7,193 bases of DNA from an uncultured Eubacteriales bacterium. GTDB lineage: Bacteria > Bacillota > Clostridia > Oscillospirales > Acutalibacteraceae. Under the pieces are notes generated by a model. That model did not search any database. It was not told where the DNA came from and saw only the letters and a list, made by a program, of their open reading frames with translations. The translations under genes were made by a program, and so were the position numbers. Location: the NCBI GenBank assembly GCA_934476025.1, contig CAKSNI010000051.1, positions 1 to 7,193 on the forward strand. The letters are read 5' to 3'. Positions 1-4,753 of the stretch are shown here, piece by piece. Every line of letters begins with the position of its first letter. Within the stretch, counting starts at the first letter, position 1.

Positions 1-2
1 CT

Positions 3-31
3 GTTATACACCTTTTTCGCCCTTTTGTCAA
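3..31 (-). promoter_or_regulatory. Strong sigma-A type promoter firing out of the left edge
   Basis: Read on the minus strand there is a perfect TTGACA -35 box (26-31), a 17-base spacer and a TATAAC -10 box (3-8), five of six matches to TATAAT. The DNA just upstream on the same strand (about 32-70) is rich in A-tracts, as in an UP element. Its transcript would start at about the left edge, so it serves a gene outside the window. It sits downstream of deoD on the same strand, so the next leftward gene probably has its own strong promoter and does not depend only on read-through. Confidence 0.75.
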
Positions 32-122
32 CACTTTTTTGCAATCTTTTTTCTCTTTTGCGAAACTTTTTCTCCCCCCCACTACATCTTGTGATTCCTC
101 TCTTTGACAAAACACAAATGGA

Positions 123-146
123 GGTTACCGGCAAGGTGCGATAACC
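123..146 (-). terminator. Possible terminator of the tdk-deoD operon
   Basis: About 20 bases after the deoD stop codon, on the minus strand, the transcript can form an 8-bp stem (139-146 with 123-130, one G-U pair) around an 8-base loop. The following bases are T-rich (about 105-122) but interrupted by other bases, so this is a weak candidate and not a textbook intrinsic terminator. It is the only hairpin I see between deoD and the leftward promoter. Confidence 0.35.
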
Positions 147-164
147 GTTGTTTCCTCTTTACGC

Positions 165-890
165 CTAAGCCGTTACAGCTGTTTCGAGTGCCAATTTTGC
201 CATATTCAAAAAGGAATTCTGGCGTTCCTGGGATGAAGTTGCCTCCCCGGTGGTAAGCAAATCGGAAATTGTTAAGATGCTGAGAGCCTTTTTTCCGGCC
301 CGGGCGGCGGTCATATACAGCGCCGCCGTTTCCATTTCCACCGCCAGCACCCCCATTTTTGCGAAGGCGGCGCTGCCTTCGGGGGCGGTTTCTTCTTCAT
401 AAAAGGTATCGCTGGTCAAAACATTTCCGATATGGACCGGCAACCCGAGGCGTTCGGCTGTTCGGGCACAACAATTCAAAAGCCCATAATCGCATATCGG
501 CGCAAAGGTGCCCGGAAGGTGGTACTGCCCGGCAAAAGCCGAATTGGTGCAGGCACCCATGGCGAGAACCAGATCGCGCAGGCCGACCGTTTCAGCCATC
601 CCGCCGGCCGTTCCCACCCGGATAATTTGCTCCACCCGATAGAAATGAAACAATTCATAGGCATAAATGCCCATAGACGGCATTCCCATGCCGCTGGCCA
701 TTACCGAAACCTTTTCTCCGCGGTAAAATCCGGTATAGGCACACATCCCGCGGACATCGCTGATTTTCCGGACCTCCTGTAAAAACGATTCGGCAATTTT
801 GGTGCAGCGTTTCGGGTCACCCGGCATCAGAACGGTTTCGGCAAAATCCCCCGGGAGGGCTTCGATATGCGGTGTCGGCGTCTGATTCAT
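165..890 (-). CDS. deoD: Purine nucleoside phosphorylase, DeoD type
   Basis: This cytoplasmic salvage enzyme splits purine (deoxy)ribonucleosides with phosphate into free base and (deoxy)ribose 1-phosphate. The 241 residues align end to end with E. coli DeoD (239). Recognisable elements are the substrate His of the TPHI segment (H8), the phosphate-site motif LMPGDPKR (21-28, G24 and R28), R47 in VRGM, RVGTAGG (91-97, with Thr94 for the usual Ser), the nucleoside motif VEME (184-187), the catalytic Asp in ISD (D210) and R223. All key residues appear intact, so it should be active as the hexameric class. The ATG overlaps the TGA of the upstream thymidine kinase gene (ATGA), with GGAGGA six bases before it, so the two are translationally coupled. 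The stop is TAG. The family call is secure; substrate preference (adenosine versus 6-oxopurines) cannot be read here. Confidence 0.95.
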   Translation of the reverse strand: MNQTPTPHIEALPGDFAETVLMPGDPKRCTKIAESFLQEVRKISDVRGMCAYTGFYRGEKVSVMASGMGMPSMGIYAYELFHFYRVEQIIRVGTAGGMAETVGLRDLVLAMGACTNSAFAGQYHLPGTFAPICDYGLLNCCARTAERLGLPVHIGNVLTSDTFYEEETAPEGSAAFAKMGVLAVEMETAALYMTAARAGKKALSILTISDLLTTGEATSSQERQNSFLNMAKLALETAVTA

Positions 891-1495
891 GACGGTTCCT
901 CCATTTGCCCGGACAACATCTTTTTATAACAATGATAACAAAGCCCTTCGTATCTTTCCCCGACCGCTCCGCTTTCGGTCATCAGCCGTCCTTCCGGTGA
1001 GAAACAGCCGTTGACCGTAGCCTTCCGGCCGCAGACACAGATGGATTTTACTTCGCTGATGCTGTCGGCAATTTCAAAAAGGCGACGGCTTCCTTCAAAC
1101 AAACGGGTTCCTCCATCCGAACGAAGCCCAAAACAAAGAACCGGAATTTCATAGGTGTCCACAATTTCTTTCAGTTGTTCCACCTGAGCGGCTGTCAGGA
1201 ACTGGCAGTCATCGCAAATAATCACATCGGTATTTCTCTTTGCCCGCCGGGACTCAAATTTTTCCGACAAATTATCCTCCCGACGAATGGCCTCCGCGAT
1301 GGCATTCAGGCCGATCCCGGATTTCACGGTTGTGGTCAGGTTCCCGAAAACATCCACCCGATCGTCCCGATGGGCCGATGCCGGCTTAATCAGCCAGACC
1401 TTTTTTTCTTTTTCTTCGTAATTAAACTTGGCCATCAATGCCTGTGCGGTTTTGGAACTACCCACGGCTCCGAATTTAAAATACAGTTTTGCCAT
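887..1495 (-). CDS. tdk: Thymidine kinase, type II (TK1-like), with Asp at the catalytic Glu position
   Basis: It phosphorylates thymidine to dTMP in the cytoplasm with ATP. The 202-residue length fits the family (E. coli 205). A P-loop-like GAVGSSKT lies at 9-16, with Ser where the usual motif has Gly before KT. The Walker B segment is VIICDDCQFL (91-100). It has Asp96 where family members normally carry Glu (DE-x-QF), the proposed general base. VLCFGLRSD (119-127) and the lasso region follow. Putative zinc ligands are C153 and C155 (CVCGRKA) and C186 and C189. I chose the ATG at 1495 because GGAGGGG lies five bases upstream and all homology begins there. The reading frame stays open another 111 codons to 1828, but that part runs antisense over the CYTH gene and its promoter and does not look like protein. 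It is first in an operon with deoD. The call is firm; the effect of the substitutions is unknown. Confidence 0.93.
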   Translation of the reverse strand: MAKLYFKFGAVGSSKTAQALMAKFNYEEKEKKVWLIKPASAHRDDRVDVFGNLTTTVKSGIGLNAIAEAIRREDNLSEKFESRRAKRNTDVIICDDCQFLTAAQVEQLKEIVDTYEIPVLCFGLRSDGGTRLFEGSRRLFEIADSISEVKSICVCGRKATVNGCFSPEGRLMTESGAVGERYEGLCYHCYKKMLSGQMEEPS

Positions 1496-1523
1496 ACCGA
1501 CCCCTCCGATTTTTGATATCCTT

Positions 1524-1552
1524 ATTTTACCATAAATCCTCAAAAAGTTCAA
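1524..1552 (-). promoter_or_regulatory. Promoter of the tdk-deoD operon
   Basis: On the minus strand there is TTGAAC (1547-1552, four of six), a 17-base spacer, then TAAAAT (1524-1529, five of six) with the extended -10 TG one base upstream. The predicted start is near 1517, giving a leader of about 20 bases that contains the ribosome binding site of tdk. Confidence 0.75.
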
Positions 1553-1559
1553 CTCCTCC

Positions 1560-1572
1560 TTCACCGGGTGAA
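1560..1572. promoter_or_regulatory. Palindrome between divergent promoters, candidate shared operator
   Basis: TTCACCGGGTGAA is a perfect inverted repeat, six bases each side of a central G. It lies in the 24-bp gap between the -35 boxes of the leftward tdk promoter (1547-1552) and the rightward CYTH promoter (1577-1582). Its centre is about 45-50 bp from each predicted transcript start. That position suits a regulator controlling both operons. No regulator for it is identified in the window. Confidence 0.45.
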
Positions 1573-1576
1573 ACGG

Positions 1577-1605
1577 TTGCATTTTCGGCAAATTCGTGAT
1601 AAAAT
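1577..1605 (+). promoter_or_regulatory. Promoter of the CYTH-transporter operon
   Basis: TTGCAT (1577-1582, three of six), a 17-base spacer and TAAAAT (1600-1605, five of six) are preceded by the extended -10 dinucleotide TG at 1597-1598. The predicted start is near 1612, giving a leader of about 30 bases before the ATG at 1643. The layout mirrors that of the divergent tdk promoter. Confidence 0.7.
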
Positions 1606-1642
1606 CGAAGCAACACTTCCCCCGGGAAAGAAGGTCTTTTTT

Positions 1643-2143
1643 ATGGAAATACACAACGGGCTGGAAATTGAAAAGCGCTTTTTGATCCGTTACCCGGAAC
1701 TTGCGGTTCTTCGGCAGCAGCCAGGGTGCCGGGAAATGAAAATCCGGCAGCTTTATCTTCCTGATCATACCCGGATTCGTCAAATCGAAGAAAACGGACA
1801 ATTTCACTATATTCTGACCGTAAAACAACGCATCACCGACTTAATCCGAAAGGAAAACGAGCGCGAACTGACCGGTGAAGAATTCCGGGAAATGAGCCGG
1901 CAAATTGCCCCCGGAACCCACGAAATTCAAAAAATCCGGTTTGCCGTTCCGATCGGGGAATTGACCGTCGAGATTGACTGTTTTCCCTTTTGGAACGATC
2001 GGGCAATTTTGGAAATCGAATTGCGGGATGAAACCCAACCCTTTTCAATTCCGCCTTTTGTAACGGTAATCAAGGAAATCACCGGGGACGAGCGGTACCA
2101 TAACAGCCGCTTGTGCCGGGAAGTGGTGAGGGAGGCCCTATGA
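1643..2143 (+). CDS. CYTH domain protein (triphosphate tunnel metalloenzyme family)
   Basis: CYTH proteins form an eight-strand tunnel that binds triphosphates with divalent metal. Bacterial members include inorganic triphosphatases, thiamine triphosphatases and class IV adenylate cyclases. Here the N-terminal signature is LEIEKRFLI (7-15), an ExExK-type motif with Arg12 at the last position. Further expected charged tunnel residues are RIRQ (44-47), LTVKQ (59-62), the acidic stretch around 71-75, K97 and R99, EID (110-112) and LEIEL (123-127). The C-terminal signature ITGDERYHNSRL is at 146-157. The length of 166 is typical of a single-domain member without CHAD. I start at the ATG at 1643, which has AAGAAGG eight bases upstream and fits the domain's start. 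The frame opens 25 codons earlier (1568), but that lies over the promoter. The stop overlaps the transporter start as ATGA. The substrate cannot be told from sequence. Confidence 0.88.
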   Translation: MEIHNGLEIEKRFLIRYPELAVLRQQPGCREMKIRQLYLPDHTRIRQIEENGQFHYILTVKQRITDLIRKENERELTGEEFREMSRQIAPGTHEIQKIRFAVPIGELTVEIDCFPFWNDRAILEIELRDETQPFSIPPFVTVIKEITGDERYHNSRLCREVVREAL

Positions 2144-3096
2144 AGGTTCATTCCAATGATTCCCGGATCGGCACGGCCGGGGCACTGCTGGCCAACATTA
2201 TTTTCGGTTTTTCTTTTCTTTTTTCAAAAATGGCCCTGAACACCGGGGCGCATCCGCTTATGATTCTTTCATTGCGATTCACCCTGGCTTTTGCCGTTAT
2301 GGGAACGGCCGCCCTGACCGGGATCATTCGCATCCGTTTTCGGGGGAAACCGCTTTTTCGTCTTTTGCTGATGGCCGTTTTTCAGCCGCTGCTCTATTTT
2401 ATTGCCGAACTCTACGCCATCCGTTTTACCTCCACCGCCCTTTCCGGGGTGGTGATCGGGGCTATTCCGGTTTTTGTCATGATCGCCTCCGGCCTTTTTC
2501 TGCACGAACGGCCCACCGGGGCACAGTGGTTCTTCGGGCTTGCGGCCGTCGGACTGATTGCCGCCATCCAGCTGCTTTCCGGCAGCAGCGGGCGCTCGGA
2601 ACTCATGGGGGTTCTGCTGCTGTTCGCCGCCGTTTTGTGCGCGTCGGCTTTTAATCTGCTCAGCCGCAGCACCGCCGCCGTTTTTTCGGCCGCCGAACGC
2701 ACCTTCATGATGTTTACCGTCGGAGCTGTCGGCACCGATCTGATTACCCTGTTTGTTCTGCGAAACCGTTTTTGGGGCGAACTGATTTTTGCCATTCGCC
2801 AACCGACTTTATGGGCAGCCCTGCTGTACCTGTCGGTTTTATCTTCCTGCCTGGCCTATGCCCTGTATAACACGGCTACCGGCAAAATTTCACTGGTCCG
2901 GGCTTCGGCTTTTTCCAGCGTGATCCCGGTGGTATCCACCCTGGCCGGAGTTTTGATTTTAAAGGAACCGATGTCCTGGCAACAGGTACTGCTTTGTTTT
3001 GCCGTTATTGCCTGCGTTACCTGTGTGAACTGTTTTGAGAAACCGATGAATCCGCCGCAGAAAGAATCCGAAAACAGTTGCGATCATAATCAATAA
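2140..3096 (+). CDS. EamA/DMT-superfamily transporter (RhaT/YdcZ-like permease)
   Basis: This is a 318-residue inner-membrane protein made of two EamA repeats (about 10-145 and 152-297), predicted at ten helices, the usual DMT architecture. Repeat 1 shows ANIIFGFSFLFSK (18-30) and the conserved IPVF segment with a following HERPT (109-126). Repeat 2 shows the matching IPVVSTLAGVLILKEPMSW (262-280). Family members export or import amino acids, nucleotide sugars or other metabolites by secondary transport; the substrate is unknown here. The ATG at 2140 overlaps the CYTH stop codon and has GGGAGG four bases before it, so it is translationally coupled to CYTH. A GTG nine codons earlier is possible but has no homology support. 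After the last helix there is a polar tail of about 20 residues. Its final 80 bp are shared, antisense, with the 3' end of the downstream regulator gene. Confidence 0.9.
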   Translation: MKVHSNDSRIGTAGALLANIIFGFSFLFSKMALNTGAHPLMILSLRFTLAFAVMGTAALTGIIRIRFRGKPLFRLLLMAVFQPLLYFIAELYAIRFTSTALSGVVIGAIPVFVMIASGLFLHERPTGAQWFFGLAAVGLIAAIQLLSGSSGRSELMGVLLLFAAVLCASAFNLLSRSTAAVFSAAERTFMMFTVGAVGTDLITLFVLRNRFWGELIFAIRQPTLWAALLYLSVLSSCLAYALYNTATGKISLVRASAFSSVIPVVSTLAGVLILKEPMSWQQVLLCFAVIACVTCVNCFEKPMNPPQKESENSCDHNQ

Positions 3097-3700
3097 GGCC
3101 GTCCCGCCGCATTTTAGACAATTCTTTGGACAAGGCGCTCCGATCCACATTCAAATAATCAGCCAATTCCTGCCGGTTCAGCGGGATTTCAAAAACCCGG
3201 TACCCGGTTTGTTTGGCAATGCCGGAAAGATAGGTTATCACCCGTTCGCGGATGGTTTTGGCGCCGGTACAAAAAATCCGGGTGGAAAGAATACGGTTTT
3301 TTTGAGCGGCAATCCGGGTCAGATTCCAAAGGAGCTGCCGCTGCCAGGAGAACCGGAAAGGGTCACCCCGTAAAGCGGCCGGCAGATGAATAAACAGAAT
3401 TTCCGAAGCCCGCGAGGCCACCACATCTACCTGCAAAGGAACCCGGCCGACGGCATAACTTTCCCCGAATATTTCACCGGGAAGAAGGGCGCCGATCAGG
3501 CTCCGGTTGCCGAAAATATCGGTATTTTCCACCCGAAGTTCTCCCGAAAGGACCGTTCCGATTTCGTCGGTGGTTTCTCCGCAACGAAAAATCCGTTCTC
3601 CTTTTTGGAAGAGTGTCCTTCGAACCCGGGCCTCCTTTTCAAGAGTGTTCCATTCCTCTTCCGAAATGTTTTCAAAAAGCACTGTTTGAAGCGGTTGCAT
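3017..3700 (-). CDS. Crp/Fnr-family transcriptional regulator
   Basis: This DNA-binding regulator of 227 residues has an N-terminal cyclic-nucleotide-binding fold (about 7-115; GTVLSGELRVE at 48-58, LLPGEIFGE at 72-80), a long dimerisation helix (about 118-140) and a C-terminal Crp-type helix-turn-helix (about 146-213). The recognition region is LNRQELADYLNVDRSALSKE (174-193). Arg187 matches CRP Arg180, while Ser188 and Lys192 replace Glu181 and Arg185. The Arg-Ser pair that binds cAMP in CRP is not seen and there is no N-terminal Fnr-type cysteine cluster, so the signal is neither clearly cAMP nor an Fnr [4Fe-4S] centre; C40, C144 and C209 are its only cysteines. GGAGGA lies five bases before the ATG. 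It is divergent from the ferredoxin-domain gene, a common pairing in anaerobic Firmicutes where such regulators control Hcp or redox-stress genes. It may be HcpR-like, by inference. A 15-residue tail overlaps the transporter gene. Confidence 0.9.
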   Translation of the reverse strand: MQPLQTVLFENISEEEWNTLEKEARVRRTLFQKGERIFRCGETTDEIGTVLSGELRVENTDIFGNRSLIGALLPGEIFGESYAVGRVPLQVDVVASRASEILFIHLPAALRGDPFRFSWQRQLLWNLTRIAAQKNRILSTRIFCTGAKTIRERVITYLSGIAKQTGYRVFEIPLNRQELADYLNVDRSALSKELSKMRRDGLIDYDRNCFRILSAADSSVSQNSSHR

Positions 3701-3716
3701 TGTTTTCCTCCATTTT

Positions 3717-3732
3717 TGTGGTTATTCCCACA
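3717..3732. promoter_or_regulatory. CRP-geometry inverted repeat, candidate autoregulatory operator
   Basis: TGTGG, six bases, CCACA is a perfect inverted repeat with the same 5-6-5 spacing as the CRP site TGTGA-N6-TCACA. It lies between the regulator gene's -10 box (3752-3757) and its ribosome binding site (3706-3711), at about +13 to +28 of the predicted transcript. Binding there would block elongation, which suggests negative autoregulation. Flanking TTTTGT and ACAAAA add partial outer symmetry. Confidence 0.5.
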
Positions 3733-3751
3733 GACAAAATTGGTTGTTTCT

Positions 3752-3778
3752 ATTATACTCCTTTTCAGAGAATTGCAA
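3752..3778 (-). promoter_or_regulatory. Promoter of the Crp/Fnr regulator gene
   Basis: A perfect TATAAT -10 box lies on the minus strand at 3752-3757. The best -35 candidate is TTGCAA (3773-3778) with a short 15-base spacer, so the -35 contact is probably weak. The predicted start is near 3745, giving a leader of about 45 bases that carries the CRP-like inverted repeat. Confidence 0.6.
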
Positions 3779-3851
3779 TCGAATTCCGAAAAATCGGTGC
3801 TGAAACGATGGCAGTTTTAAACATTTTTTGTTCAATCAAGGAGGAATCACC

Positions 3852-4586
3852 ATGATTCGAAAAATCATTCACATTGACCGGGAAAAATGCAACGGATGCG
3901 GTGCCTGTGCGTCGGCCTGTCACGAAGGTGCCATTGAAATGATCAACGGCAAGGCAGTTCTTACCCGCGATGATTATTGCGACGGGTTCGGGGATTGTCT
4001 GCCGGCCTGCCCGACCGGTGCCATTTCTTTTGAAACCCGGGAGGCAGCTCCCTACGATGCCGCAGCCGTTGCCGCAAAATCGGCCGCCAAAGCAGGGCTG
4101 CCTTCAACGCCTCATGAGCCGACGCCTTCGGGCTGTCCCGGCCGGGCTATGCATCAATTCCGCCGGGAAGATTCCATCCGTCCTTCCGATGGGGCCATTT
4201 CCCATTCCGCCGGAGCATCACAACTGCGGCAGTGGCCCTGCCAGATTCGTCTTGTTCCTGCCTCCGCCCCCTTTTTTGAAGAGGCGGATCTGTTGATTGC
4301 TGCCGACTGCACCGCTTATGCGTATGCCGAAATGCACGAAGATTTCATGAAGGGCCGCATCACCCTGATCGGCTGTCCGAAGTTGGATGAACCGGATTAT
4401 ACAGAAAAACTGACTGCCATTCTTCGCAGCAACTCCATTCGCAGCGTAACGGTTCTTCGCATGGAGGTTCCCTGTTGCGGCGGATTGGAACGGGCGGTCC
4501 GCAATGCTTTGGATCAAAGCGGAAAGCTCCTTCCCTATCAATGCGTCACCTTTTCGCTTCAGGGGGAAATTCTTGGCCGTACCTGA
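3852..4586 (+). CDS. 4Fe-4S ferredoxin-domain protein with Cys-rich C-terminal domain
   Basis: This 244-residue cytoplasmic protein is probably an electron-transfer or redox-sensing partner. Residues 1-65 form a bacterial ferredoxin fold: CNGCGACASAC (C13, C16, C19, C23), then CDGFGDCLPACP (C43, C49, C53), with Phe46 where the second motif normally has Cys. A low-complexity Ala/Pro linker follows (about 66-92), then SGCPGRAM (93-100). The C-terminal domain (about 122-240) matches a family I recognise from anaerobic Firmicutes: LRQWPCQIRLVP, ADLLIAADCTAYAY (145-158), LIGCPKLDEPDY (172-183) and RMEVPCCGGL (203-212), with conserved C153, C175, C208 and C209. No biochemical function is firmly assigned to it. 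The ATG at 3852 has AAGGAGG seven bases upstream; the frame opens eight codons earlier without support. It is divergent from the Crp/Fnr gene, a pairing often found with hydroxylamine reductase (hcp) loci, although hcp is not in this window. Confidence 0.87.
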   Translation: MIRKIIHIDREKCNGCGACASACHEGAIEMINGKAVLTRDDYCDGFGDCLPACPTGAISFETREAAPYDAAAVAAKSAAKAGLPSTPHEPTPSGCPGRAMHQFRREDSIRPSDGAISHSAGASQLRQWPCQIRLVPASAPFFEEADLLIAADCTAYAYAEMHEDFMKGRITLIGCPKLDEPDYTEKLTAILRSNSIRSVTVLRMEVPCCGGLERAVRNALDQSGKLLPYQCVTFSLQGEILGRT

Positions 4587-4598
4587 AAAATCGATCGC

Positions 4599-4634
4599 AC
4601 AAACCCCCGGAAAATTCCCGGGGGTTTGTTTTTT
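4599..4634 (+). terminator. Intrinsic terminator of the ferredoxin-domain gene
   Basis: A perfect 12-bp stem (4599-4610 with 4618-4629) built on CCCCCGG/CCGGGGG closes a 7-base loop and runs into six T residues (4629-4634). It begins 13 bases after the TGA of the ferredoxin-domain gene and ends its transcript before the ParB-like gene. Confidence 0.92.
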
Positions 4635-4702
4635 CGGGCTTTTTCAGCCCCCCGTTTGTCGTTTCTTCTTTTTTTCTCTCGGAAACAGGCGAACGAAACT
4701 GT

Positions 4703-4731
4703 TTGCTTTTTTGGGGGAACTGTGCTAAGGT
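4703..4731 (+). promoter_or_regulatory. Promoter of the ParB-like gene
   Basis: TTGCTT (4703-4708), a 17-base spacer and TAAGGT (4726-4731) have the extended -10 TG at 4723-4724. The -10 match is only three of six, so this would be a modest promoter. Its transcript would start near 4738, right at the ribosome binding site (AGGAGG, 4741-4746), giving a leader of about 16 bases. The gene follows a strong terminator, so it needs a promoter in this gap. Confidence 0.5.
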
Positions 4732-4753
4732 AGGCTTGTCAGGAGGGAAAAAC

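Noticed and set aside
104..132. Plus-strand TTGACA at 104-109 as a promoter
   Set aside because: No -10-like hexamer occurs at the right distance (bases near 127-132 are GC-rich), and the only plus-strand frame after it is eight codons.
1617..1628. TTCCC-CC-GGGAA inverted repeat in the CYTH leader as an operator or translation control hairpin
   Set aside because: It is short, has a two-base centre too tight for a loop, and partly reflects the purine-rich ribosome binding site next to it.
1568..1642. Upstream extension of the CYTH reading frame by 25 codons
   Set aside because: It overlaps the predicted promoter and transcript start and adds nothing conserved; the ATG at 1643 has its own ribosome binding site.
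1496..1828. Open frame that would add 111 residues to the N-terminus of thymidine kinase
   Set aside because: It runs antisense across the CYTH gene start and both promoters, lacks homology to kinase sequences, and a good ribosome binding site precedes the inner ATG at 1495.
2269..2802. Long antisense frame (177 codons) opposite the transporter gene
   Set aside because: Its composition is low-complexity, rich in Gly, Lys, Gln and Asn, as expected from the reverse of a hydrophobic membrane gene, and it has no recognisable domain.
3386..3820. Plus-strand frame opposite the Crp/Fnr gene
   Set aside because: It is the antisense shadow of a clear Crp/Fnr coding region, with no ribosome binding site and no family signature.
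4636..4650. Second small hairpin (GGGCT/AGCCC) after the ferredoxin terminator
   Set aside because: The stem is only five base pairs and no T-tract follows directly; the terminator just upstream is sufficient.
4475..4753. Upstream extension of the ParB-like frame
   Set aside because: It passes through the ferredoxin-domain gene in another frame and through a strong terminator; AGGAGG at 4741 points to the ATG at 4754.
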